The notes under the pieces: generated by a model
What the model was told of the DNA's origin: nothing
Seen by the model: only the letters and a program-made list of their open reading frames with translations
Database searches by the model: none
Shown here: positions 7,583 through 15,178 of the stretch, in pieces
Layout: each line of letters begins with the position of its first letter
Numbering within the stretch: the stretch's first letter is position 1
Origin: an uncultured SAR92 cluster bacterium
GTDB lineage: Bacteria; Pseudomonadota; Gammaproteobacteria; Pseudomonadales; Porticoccaceae
Assembly: GCA_902527245.1 (NCBI GenBank)
Contig: CABZOI010000015.1
Coordinates: forward strand, 1-47,392
DNA length: 47,392 nt
Direction of reading: 5' to 3'
Program-made: the position numbers and the translations under genes

Positions 7583-9865
7583 ATGAAAAAGAAATCAGTT
7601 ACTAAAAATCTGTTATCAGTCGCAATTGGAGCTTTACTAGCTAGTAATGTATCAGCCCAAGAGAACAAGCTAGTCTTTGAAGAAGTGCTTGTTACGGCAG
7701 AGAAAAGAACAGAAAGCCTTCAAGACTTATCTCAAGCAATCACCGTTTTGAATGGTGAAGATTTAGATAATAGGCAGATCTCGACATTTGTGGATATAAG
7801 CGCAATAGCGCCAGGAGTTAATATTGCAAAGAATGAGGGATTCAAAACCGTAATAACCATCAGGGGGGTCGGATATGAGACGAACCAGAATGCTATTGCG
7901 ACACCCTCTGTGTCTTATCATCTTGATGGGATATACGTTGCATCTCCTTATTCCTTACAAACAGATTTCATGGACCTTGAGAGAATCGAAGTACTCAGAG
8001 GGCCGCAGGGAACTCTCTTTGGCCAAAATTCAACTGGGGGAGCAATTAATGTCATTACCGCTGCTCCATCAACAGACTCCTCATTTGGCTCAGCTGACTT
8101 AACTGTCGGTGACTATGGACTCGTCAAGTTTAGAGCTTCATACAATACGCCGTTAAGTGAGAATCTCGCTGTGAGAGGATCCTTTATAAGTAATAAGCGA
8201 GATGGGTTCACTGAGAACCTATCTCTGGGTCAAGATCTTGATGACGCAGATAGCATTTCGGCAAGAGTACGAGTTAAATATGAGCCATCAGACACTTTCC
8301 GAGCCAACTTCATGGCGCAATATTTTGACGAAGATCGGAACGGAGCAGCGCAGAAAGGAATATTAGATCCCACTCCCAACCCCCGTGAACTTAGGCAAAA
8401 TTCTGTAACAGAGCATAAGCTTAATGCGCAATTATACAGTGCTGTGCTGGAATGGGATTACGAGGGCTATACAGTAAAATCGTTAACTAGTTATCAAGTC
8501 GACGATATACTTGTTAGGCGAGACAATGATAGAAACGATCTTGCATACTTACCACCATTCGCTCTCCTGCCGAGTGAATATGACCCTGAAACAAATAAGC
8601 AAACCACATTTACTCAAGAAATTAATCTTGTCTCCTCCGAACCAGCTTTTGGCAAATTAGATTGGATCGCAGGTTTATTCTATTTAGATACAGAGATCGA
8701 AATAAGTATCCTAGAGAGGTTAGATTTTGGCTTTGATGGAGTATTCGACCCATTTACTATCGATGATATTTATGCGTACTCAGGTGATGTTGGATTTATA
8801 ACTGACTCCAAACCTGAGAGAGACTCAACGTCTTTGTATGGTCAAGGTACTTGGAATCATAGTGATACATTGAGAACAGTCTTTGGCCTCAGATACACAC
8901 GAGATGAAGTCTATAGCGCAGTCACAAATTTCTATGGAAGAAGTGGAACTGATATCCTAGAAACCAGTGGAAATAAAATCACTGGAAGACTCGTTATAGA
9001 AAATGACCTAAGCGATAACTCGATGCTTTATGGTTCATTTACTCGAGGCTACAAACCAGGCGGCTCCAATCTTACTTACGGAAGAGAAAATGAGATTGCG
9101 CCCATAGTAGTTTTACCTACCTTCACTGAAGAGGTAGTGGACGCATTTGAAGTTGGCTTAAAGAGTGATTTAGCCGATGGACGAGTAAGGTTAAATACAG
9201 CTGCGTTTTTCTACAACTATGAGGGACTTCAGTATCAGGCAACTGATCCAGAGGTGTTTGAAGGCGGCGTTGGGAATATACCAGAATCAGAGATCTTTGG
9301 GGCCGAACTAGAATTGTCCGCTTTCTTATCAGATACGGTAATCCTTGATGCTAGAATGGCGTGGCTAGATACAGAAATCACAGCTGACCATTTAGCATTA
9401 GATAACGTAAATTCTGAGGCTGCGACAAATGCTTTATTAGGACAAGGACTGGCGCTCTTTAGCAATGAAGTTCAAATCGCGAGAGCTGGACAGATACAAA
9501 ATGTGAAGGGAAATGAATTAGCTAAGACTCCTAGCTTCACTGCAAATCTAGCACTCAACTGGTCAATGGATATTGAAAACTGGGGAGAAATGAGGAATAC
9601 AGTACAATACATCCACCGAGGTGGATTCAAACACAGAATATTCAATAATTCTGTGACAGACATTGTGCCTAGCTATGATGTTCTTGACCTCGTACTAGGG
9701 TTCTATCCAGAGTCCGCAGATTGGCATTTGGAAATTGTCGGTAAAAATCTGACGGACAAAGATGGTATTAACGCGAGATTTACAGACGTCTTTGGTGTTG
9801 GTGCCACTGGTGACGAGCTCATTGCACCTCGTCAGCTTATGGTCCAATTTGGAATGGATTTCTAA
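7583..9865 (+). CDS. TonB-dependent outer-membrane receptor
   Basis: This is a 760-residue gated outer-membrane beta-barrel that takes up a ligand using TonB energy. The signal peptide is MKKKSVTKNLLSVAIG with cleavage after SAQ-type residues near 26. The TonB box/plug entry is EEVLVTAEKR; the plug continues with ITIRGVGYE and RIEVLRGPQGTLFGQNSTGG around residues 90-155. The barrel ends in the usual aromatic residue (VQFGMDF). AGGA lies seven bases before the ATG at 7583. The receptor belongs to the broad class common in sphingomonads and marine gammaproteobacteria, and its ligand cannot be told from sequence. Its neighbours (purine permease and purine-type phosphoribosyltransferase) make a purine or nucleoside-derived ligand a reasonable guess. 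Confidence 0.93.
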   Translation: MKKKSVTKNLLSVAIGALLASNVSAQENKLVFEEVLVTAEKRTESLQDLSQAITVLNGEDLDNRQISTFVDISAIAPGVNIAKNEGFKTVITIRGVGYETNQNAIATPSVSYHLDGIYVASPYSLQTDFMDLERIEVLRGPQGTLFGQNSTGGAINVITAAPSTDSSFGSADLTVGDYGLVKFRASYNTPLSENLAVRGSFISNKRDGFTENLSLGQDLDDADSISARVRVKYEPSDTFRANFMAQYFDEDRNGAAQKGILDPTPNPRELRQNSVTEHKLNAQLYSAVLEWDYEGYTVKSLTSYQVDDILVRRDNDRNDLAYLPPFALLPSEYDPETNKQTTFTQEINLVSSEPAFGKLDWIAGLFYLDTEIEISILERLDFGFDGVFDPFTIDDIYAYSGDVGFITDSKPERDSTSLYGQGTWNHSDTLRTVFGLRYTRDEVYSAVTNFYGRSGTDILETSGNKITGRLVIENDLSDNSMLYGSFTRGYKPGGSNLTYGRENEIAPIVVLPTFTEEVVDAFEVGLKSDLADGRVRLNTAAFFYNYEGLQYQATDPEVFEGGVGNIPESEIFGAELELSAFLSDTVILDARMAWLDTEITADHLALDNVNSEAATNALLGQGLALFSNEVQIARAGQIQNVKGNELAKTPSFTANLALNWSMDIENWGEMRNTVQYIHRGGFKHRIFNNSVTDIVPSYDVLDLVLGFYPESADWHLEIVGKNLTDKDGINARFTDVFGVGATGDELIAPRQLMVQFGMDF

Positions 9866-9903
9866 GAATTTAATTAGAAAAACATCTATTGCTCCTTTGT
9901 AAA

Positions 9904-9950
9904 GGTACCAACTACTCTTTTGATACTAAATCAAATCAGTAGTTGGTATC
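9904..9950 (+). promoter_or_regulatory. Long inverted repeat (13-bp stem) just before the phosphoribosyltransferase start
   Basis: TACCAACTACT (9906-9916) pairs perfectly with AGTAGTTGGTA (9938-9948). The outer bases 9904-9905 and 9949-9950 add a G-C and a G-U pair. The loop is 21 bases. The stem ends seven bases before the ATG at 9958, where no Shine-Dalgarno sequence is visible. No T-run follows, so it is a weak terminator candidate for the receptor gene. It could instead control translation or processing of the downstream mRNA. Confidence 0.55.
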
Positions 9951-9957
9951 ATTTCGT

Positions 9958-10530
9958 ATGAAAAAATTATTCATCTCCCCATCCTCACTTCTTGAAGACT
10001 CTTATGAGCTAGCTTGGAAAATTTACGAGAGTGGTTATCTACCAAATTATATAATTGGTGTGTGGAGAGGCGGTTCGCCAATTGGTATTGCTGTTCAAGA
10101 GTTATTGCATGTTCTAGGTGTAACTTCCGATCATATTGCAATAAGGACCTCTTACTATACCGGAATAGAAACAGTTAAAGACGATGTGCAAGTTCATGGC
10201 TTAAGTTATGTTATTAAAAAGATCCAGTCAGAGGATCGTCTTTTGATCGTAGATGATGTCCATGATACTGGAATATCAATAGATAAAATAATTTCTACCC
10301 TTAGCAAAGCCTGCAAAAAAAACACTCCAAACATTAAAGTCGCGACAACTTATTTCAAACCAAGTAAAAATAAAACCTCCCGAACGCCAGACTATTACAT
10401 CCATGAGACAGATGAATGGCTTGTTTTCCCCCATGAACTCGATGGCTTAGATGTCCAAGAAATTATTGATTCGAAACCTGAATTGCACAAAGTTATAAAT
10501 AAAATAAAACCAATCCTTCAAAATAAATAA
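9958..10530 (+). CDS. Purine-type phosphoribosyltransferase (COG2236/hypoxanthine PRT-like)
   Basis: This cytoplasmic enzyme transfers phosphoribose from PRPP to a base, most likely a 6-oxopurine. The PRPP-binding loop is clear: LLIVDDVHDTG near residues 95-105, with hydrophobics followed by two Asp. The N-terminal IIGVWRGGSPIG and the C-terminal HETDEWLVFPHEL are typical of the COG2236 group. I chose the ATG at 9958 (190 residues) rather than a TTG at 9943, because the TTG lies inside the inverted repeat arm and adds only five residues. No ribosome-binding site is seen upstream. The gene follows the TonB receptor by 92 bases and precedes a BCCT transporter, and together with the NCS2 permease it fits purine salvage. 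Confidence 0.85.
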   Translation: MKKLFISPSSLLEDSYELAWKIYESGYLPNYIIGVWRGGSPIGIAVQELLHVLGVTSDHIAIRTSYYTGIETVKDDVQVHGLSYVIKKIQSEDRLLIVDDVHDTGISIDKIISTLSKACKKNTPNIKVATTYFKPSKNKTSRTPDYYIHETDEWLVFPHELDGLDVQEIIDSKPELHKVINKIKPILQNK

Positions 10531-10605
10531 AACAATATATTTGCTTTCGCGGACTCTACTTGATTGTGATATCCTCAAAGCTCAAGTCGCAGAAAATAAG
10601 TAGTA

Positions 10606-12156
10606 ATGAATCAGGAAATAGAAGAACCAAAAGTTGATTTTGCAATATTCTCTCCAGTGCTCATAGTAGTTTTAGCAAGCGCTATACCTTTGATGATTTT
10701 TCCTCAGCCCGCAGCAAAAGCAGTAATGTTTGCAAGAACATTCATTATGGATAATTTTTTATGGCTGTATTTAGTTGCGGGACTTTCAGCGCTTGCGTTC
10801 TGCCTGTGGTTGGCTTTTGGCAGGTATGGAAATGTAAAGTTAGGCCAAGCAAATGAAGAACCGGAATATTCAAATATTCATTGGATCGCAATGATGTTTA
10901 CTGCTGCCATCGGTGCAAGTGTTATTGCGTGGGGATTTGCTGAACCAATATTTTATATCCAAACACCACCTTTCAATTTTACTCCTGGCTCTCATGAGGC
11001 TTTTGAATGGTCACATGTTTATCCAATGCTTCATTGGGGAATCATTCCATGGGCAATTTATGCATTACCAGCTGTTCCAATTGCTTATATGTTGTATGTC
11101 AGAGAATACCCTGTTTTAAGAATAAGTAGCGCATGCGATGGAGCTCTGCCAATAAAAGGCCGAGACAAAATAAAAACAGGCATTGATATTCTTATCGTTC
11201 TTGGGATAGTAGGTGGAGTTGCGACAACGCTGGGCTTGGGAGTTCCATTAGTTTCTGCAATGATTGCCACATTGTTCGAAGTAGAAGATAGTATGCTAAT
11301 AAAAATAAGCGTCTTAGCATTTTGGACTGCCTTATTTGGAACGAGTGTTTACAAAGGCCTAAAAGCGGGTATCAAAATTCTTGCCGACATCAATGTTGTT
11401 CTCGCTATCTTTGCGATTCTTTTTGTACTTATCGCAGGGCCTGGTGTTTTTATCTTAGACCTGACAGTGAACAGTTTTGGATTGATGTTCAGCAATTTCA
11501 TGAGCACAGCCACTTGGACAGATCCTATAAGAGAGGGTGATTTCCCTGAGGCATGGACGGGATTCTATTGGGCCTGGTGGTTTGCCTACACGGGAATGGT
11601 TGGTTTATTTTTCGGCAGAATATCGAGGGGAAGGACAATCCGACAGCTCGTTCTTGGAGTGATCACTTGGGGTTGTATTGGTACGTGGTTGTTTTTGGCA
11701 GTTATGGGAGGTTATTCTCTTTTTCTAGAAAAAACGGGCGCCTTGGCTGTAACCGAAATATTGAACTCACAAGGAATGTCTTTTTTGAATGCGTTAGTTA
11801 TCAAGAGCCTTCCCTTCGGGAAAATTACTTTAGCTATCTTTACTGTTCTCTCAATTATTTTTTATGCCACAACAATAGACTCATCCGCCTATGTCATTTC
11901 TAGCATTTGTGCAAAAGACTTAGAAAATACTCAAGAACCTCGTCGGTGGAACAGAATTACATGGGCGGTTCTATTGGCTTTGATTACTGCAGGTCTCCTT
12001 CAAGCAGACTCATTACAAACAACACTATCAATGACAGTTGTAAGTTCATTACCCATGATCCCAATTCTCATACTTCTTTGCATATCAATCCGAAAATGGC
12101 TAGAGGAAGATTTCGCGCATCTTAATTTAAATAAAGAAATTGTTAAGACTAAATGA
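10606..12156 (+). CDS. BCCT-family transporter (betaine/choline/carnitine type)
   Basis: This is an inner-membrane symporter or antiporter for a quaternary-ammonium or related zwitterionic compound. It has 516 residues and about 12 helices. Family signatures are visible: WGFAEPIFY in helix 3 and the aromatic box region GFYWAWWFAYTGMVGLFFGRISRGRTIRQ split across helix 8 and its loop. BCCT members carry glycine betaine, choline, carnitine or DMSP, and the substrate here is undetermined. There is a poor Shine-Dalgarno sequence before the ATG. The nitroreductase ATG follows the stop by seven bases, so the two genes are surely co-transcribed. This suggests the imported compound feeds a redox pathway, which is inference. 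Confidence 0.93.
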   Translation: MNQEIEEPKVDFAIFSPVLIVVLASAIPLMIFPQPAAKAVMFARTFIMDNFLWLYLVAGLSALAFCLWLAFGRYGNVKLGQANEEPEYSNIHWIAMMFTAAIGASVIAWGFAEPIFYIQTPPFNFTPGSHEAFEWSHVYPMLHWGIIPWAIYALPAVPIAYMLYVREYPVLRISSACDGALPIKGRDKIKTGIDILIVLGIVGGVATTLGLGVPLVSAMIATLFEVEDSMLIKISVLAFWTALFGTSVYKGLKAGIKILADINVVLAIFAILFVLIAGPGVFILDLTVNSFGLMFSNFMSTATWTDPIREGDFPEAWTGFYWAWWFAYTGMVGLFFGRISRGRTIRQLVLGVITWGCIGTWLFLAVMGGYSLFLEKTGALAVTEILNSQGMSFLNALVIKSLPFGKITLAIFTVLSIIFYATTIDSSAYVISSICAKDLENTQEPRRWNRITWAVLLALITAGLLQADSLQTTLSMTVVSSLPMIPILILLCISIRKWLEEDFAHLNLNKEIVKTK

Positions 12157-12163
12157 TCCTGTT

Positions 12164-12838
12164 ATGAACTTTGAAGAATTTGCAAAATCTAGAAAAAGTA
12201 CTCGTGGCTTTTTAGATAAACCAATCTCCAAAAAACTAATTAACGAAATTATAAATGCTGCGAAATGGGCCCCCTCATCATATAACACTCAAACATGGAA
12301 TATTCATGTTGTAACAGGCGACATCCTCGATAAAATTAGGGATGGGAATACAAAAAATACATTAGCTGGAAAGCCTCATGTCCGAGATTTCCCATACAAA
12401 GAGGACTATGAAGGCATCCACAGGCAAAGACAAATCGACGTTGCTATTCAACTCTTCGAAGTAATGGGAATTAAAAAGGAAGATAAAGAAAAAAGAATGG
12501 ATTGGATGTTACGTGGATTTAGACAATTCGATGCTCCCGTTTCACTGGTGCTTACCTATGACAAGTACCTGGAACCAGCTGCCATAAGTCATTTTGCACT
12601 CGGCGCCCTTTCTTATGGGATTGTTTTGGCAGCTTGGGACCGGGGCGTCGGATGTGTCATAAATGGCCAAGGCATAATGCAATCTGACGTTGTGAGAGAG
12701 CATGCAAAAATTCCAGAAAATGAAAATATTATGATCTGTATAGCAATGGGATATCCCGATCCTGATTTTGCTGCAAATGATGTAAGATCCACAAGAATCG
12801 CAAATGATTCATTTGTAAATTATCTCGGATTTGATTGA
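12164..12838 (+). CDS. Nitroreductase-family FMN oxidoreductase
   Basis: This is an FMN-dependent NAD(P)H oxidoreductase of the nitroreductase fold, probably dimeric and cytoplasmic. The N-terminal FMN phosphate motif SRKSTRGFLDKPI (residues 9-21) and AAKWAPSSYNTQTW (about 34-47) are characteristic, and the C-terminal half has GYPDPDFAAND. I chose the ATG at 12164 (224 residues); a longer TTG frame would overlap the BCCT gene. The enzyme's natural substrate cannot be read, since members reduce nitroaromatics, quinones, enones or act as dehalogenases. It sits between a BCCT transporter and an FAD oxidoreductase in a tight run. Confidence 0.88.
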   Translation: MNFEEFAKSRKSTRGFLDKPISKKLINEIINAAKWAPSSYNTQTWNIHVVTGDILDKIRDGNTKNTLAGKPHVRDFPYKEDYEGIHRQRQIDVAIQLFEVMGIKKEDKEKRMDWMLRGFRQFDAPVSLVLTYDKYLEPAAISHFALGALSYGIVLAAWDRGVGCVINGQGIMQSDVVREHAKIPENENIMICIAMGYPDPDFAANDVRSTRIANDSFVNYLGFD

Positions 12839-12860
12839 GTTAACTTATTAAAATTAACTC
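12837..12860 (+). promoter_or_regulatory. Intercistronic inverted repeat overlapping the nitroreductase stop codon
   Basis: GAGTTAA (12837-12843) pairs perfectly with TTAACTC (12854-12860) around a ten-base loop. Allowing one bulged C extends the stem by TTGA/TCAA. It overlaps the TGA of the nitroreductase gene and ends ten bases before the next ATG, which has no clear ribosome-binding site. It is too AT-rich for a strong terminator. Confidence 0.45.
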
Positions 12861-12870
12861 CTCAATAAAA

Positions 12871-14235
12871 ATGATCGAATCGATAACAGAAGCAACACGA
12901 CAAACACCGATAGTTCATAAAACCCAAGTTTTGGTTGTAGGAAGTGGACCAGGAGGACTCGCTGCTGCAATTGCATCTTCAAGAGCCGGTATTGAGACGA
13001 CGCTTTTAGAGAGGTATGGATGTTTTGGTGGGAACTTAACACAAGTTGGAGTAGAGGGTTTTGCATGGTATAGACATGAAAAAACCATTGACAGTGAAGG
13101 TATCGGAATAGAATTTGAAGAAAGAGCAAAATCAATGGATTTTGCATCTCCCGAGCCACAATCAATTAGTCACGCAATTGATGGAGAGGGCTTTAAATAT
13201 GTGGCAGATGTTTTGGTGCAGGAAGCGGGAATCACTCCAATGCTGCATAGAACCATGGTATCACCCATAGTCGAAGAGGGGGCAATTAGAGGAGTTATTG
13301 TAGAAAGTAAGGCCGGAAGAGAGGCTGTATTAGCAGAGGTAGTAATCGACGCCACAGGAGATGCAGACGTGGCTTGCCGAGCAGGAGCTAAGGTTCATAA
13401 AACTCCAACAGAGGAAATGATGGCCGCCTCAGTTATGTTTTCGATGACTGGAGTGGATAAAACAAGATTCATGGAAAACGTTAAAAATAATCCTCACACA
13501 TATCAAGATTGGTGTGGTCCAGACTGGTCAATGAAAACTTCAGGAAAAGAGGATAAATTATTCTCGCCCTATCTAAAGAGGCCATTCGAAGAAGCTATTA
13601 AACAAGGGCTTATTCCTTCCAATCTAAACACAATCACTGGAACGTGGGGTGCTATCACTGATCAAGGAGATTTAAGTTATCTAAACTTAGTTCACCTTGC
13701 AGGATTAGATGCTACGAATCCAGACGATTTAACAAAAGGAGAAATTGAAGGTAGATATCAGGCAATTCAAGCTATTAAAGCTCTGAAAAAATTCAACCCA
13801 GGCTGTGAAAATGCAAAGCTCCGAAACTTTGGAATGACCATAGGCATAAGAGACACTAGAAAGATTGATGCTAAATACAATATGACGTCACAAGACGTTC
13901 ATAACCAAGCAGTTTTTGATGACAGTATTGGAATTTTCCCCGAATTTATCGATGGGTACGGAGTCCTTATTCTCCCTACTACTGGCAGATATTTCCAACT
14001 ACCATATAGGTCCATGATTCCCAAAGGTGTGAGCAATCTCCTAGTCACAGGCCGTTGCGTTGGAGGAGACAAACTGTCTCATGCTGCAGTCAGGAATATG
14101 ATGTGTTGCGCAGTGAATGGACAGGGTGCGGGAGTTGCGGCTGCTGAATCAATCAAAACGAAGGTTGATGTCAGTAATGTCAGCATAACTAGAGTGCAAA
14201 AAACACTCGTTTCGCAGGGCGCCAGAATTCACTGA
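12871..14235 (+). CDS. FAD-dependent oxidoreductase (PF12831-like)
   Basis: This is a flavoprotein with an N-terminal Rossmann dinucleotide fold: VLVVGSGPGGLAAAIASSRAG around residues 23-43 gives the GxGxxG loop, and the Glu of LLERYG binds the FAD ribose. A second FAD contact is VIDATGDADVACRAG near residues 155-170. The C-terminal RCVGGDKLSHAAVRNMM region is typical of the FAD-dependent oxidoreductase group annotated as PF12831. The 454 residues are a normal length. Specific reactions in this group are mostly unknown. The gene is last in the run with the BCCT transporter and nitroreductase, 32 bases after the latter, and converges with a hydrolase gene. Confidence 0.87.
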   Translation: MIESITEATRQTPIVHKTQVLVVGSGPGGLAAAIASSRAGIETTLLERYGCFGGNLTQVGVEGFAWYRHEKTIDSEGIGIEFEERAKSMDFASPEPQSISHAIDGEGFKYVADVLVQEAGITPMLHRTMVSPIVEEGAIRGVIVESKAGREAVLAEVVIDATGDADVACRAGAKVHKTPTEEMMAASVMFSMTGVDKTRFMENVKNNPHTYQDWCGPDWSMKTSGKEDKLFSPYLKRPFEEAIKQGLIPSNLNTITGTWGAITDQGDLSYLNLVHLAGLDATNPDDLTKGEIEGRYQAIQAIKALKKFNPGCENAKLRNFGMTIGIRDTRKIDAKYNMTSQDVHNQAVFDDSIGIFPEFIDGYGVLILPTTGRYFQLPYRSMIPKGVSNLLVTGRCVGGDKLSHAAVRNMMCCAVNGQGAGVAAAESIKTKVDVSNVSITRVQKTLVSQGARIH

Positions 14236-14252
14236 AGTACCTGCATCTTTGA

Positions 14253-15158
14253 TCATCTTACTTTTAAAGGCCCATCTAATAAAAAAGGCGTCGCAAATGG
14301 CACCATCGATCTATTTGAGTGACCAACACCCGGCGCAATTGACATCGACCAATTAAATGGCACTTTCATCAGGACTGATCCTTTAAAAAGAGAATTCATA
14401 TAGAAATTATGTCCTCGGGCGAATCTATGGGCTCCTTGACGTCTGGCTTGGTCTCCAGTATTCAGACTTGAATGCTTTGGATCATTATCTTTATCACCAA
14501 GTAGCACGATTACTCTTTTGTTATAAGCATTAGTTAACATCTCCTCAGATACCTTGACACCTTTCAAACCATAAGGATAAGAAATTTCTTCAATAGGCAT
14601 GGTGTAATAACCAGAGTTTGCTAATACTGTTCTGGATGCTCGATTGGGATGGATGAAATACAAAAAACGATGTGCAACTTGAGCACCAGCAGAGTGACCG
14701 AAGAGACTATACTCTTCGACTGACGTACCAAACATTTCTCTCGCATATTCAAACAAAGGTTCTATAGCTGAAAATATCCATTTTTCTCTCTCAATAGATC
14801 TTCCGCCTAGTGTTTTCATATTACCTAAGTTATATCTTGTTTTTGGAAAATCAGGTGTACTAAATTTTGGAACTAAACTAATAAAATTGTTATCACGAGC
14901 CGAGTCATGCCAACTGTTACGATAACCTTCAGCATTCCTGCTCTGCCCATGGAGAATAATGACGATAGGAGTGTCATTTGAGATTTTCTCTGGCTTGGTG
15001 GAGTAGACTCTAAGGGAAACTCCGGCCCAGTCGTTAAAAATAAATTCCCCTTTTCCATCTGATTCAAATTGGCTAAAAAAGTCACTTGGAAAAACTGTCA
15101 GAGGAAATAGAGTGCCCATCAAAATAAGTAACAATAATGATCGCTTTGTCAGCTTCAT
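14253..15158 (-). CDS. Secreted alpha/beta hydrolase (esterase/PHB-depolymerase-like)
   Basis: This is a 301-residue serine hydrolase with a signal peptide (MKLTKRSLLLLILMG, cleavage near VFPSDF). The oxyanion region is ILHGQSRNAEGY. The nucleophile Ser is in FGHSAGAQ, the Asp is probably in LLGDKDND and the His in APGVGHSN, so a full triad is present. I chose the ATG at 15158 because GGAG lies six bases upstream; an in-frame ATG at 15179 would start inside the upstream gene's stop. It follows a membrane-fused hydrolase gene by 20 bases, so the two are probably one transcription unit. The substrate is unknown; short polyester, ester-linked sugar or lipid are all possible. Confidence 0.85.
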   Translation of the reverse strand: MKLTKRSLLLLILMGTLFPLTVFPSDFFSQFESDGKGEFIFNDWAGVSLRVYSTKPEKISNDTPIVIILHGQSRNAEGYRNSWHDSARDNNFISLVPKFSTPDFPKTRYNLGNMKTLGGRSIEREKWIFSAIEPLFEYAREMFGTSVEEYSLFGHSAGAQVAHRFLYFIHPNRASRTVLANSGYYTMPIEEISYPYGLKGVKVSEEMLTNAYNKRVIVLLGDKDNDPKHSSLNTGDQARRQGAHRFARGHNFYMNSLFKGSVLMKVPFNWSMSIAPGVGHSNRSMVPFATPFLLDGPLKVR

Positions 15159-15178
15159 AAACAGCTCCAAGTAAAGCA

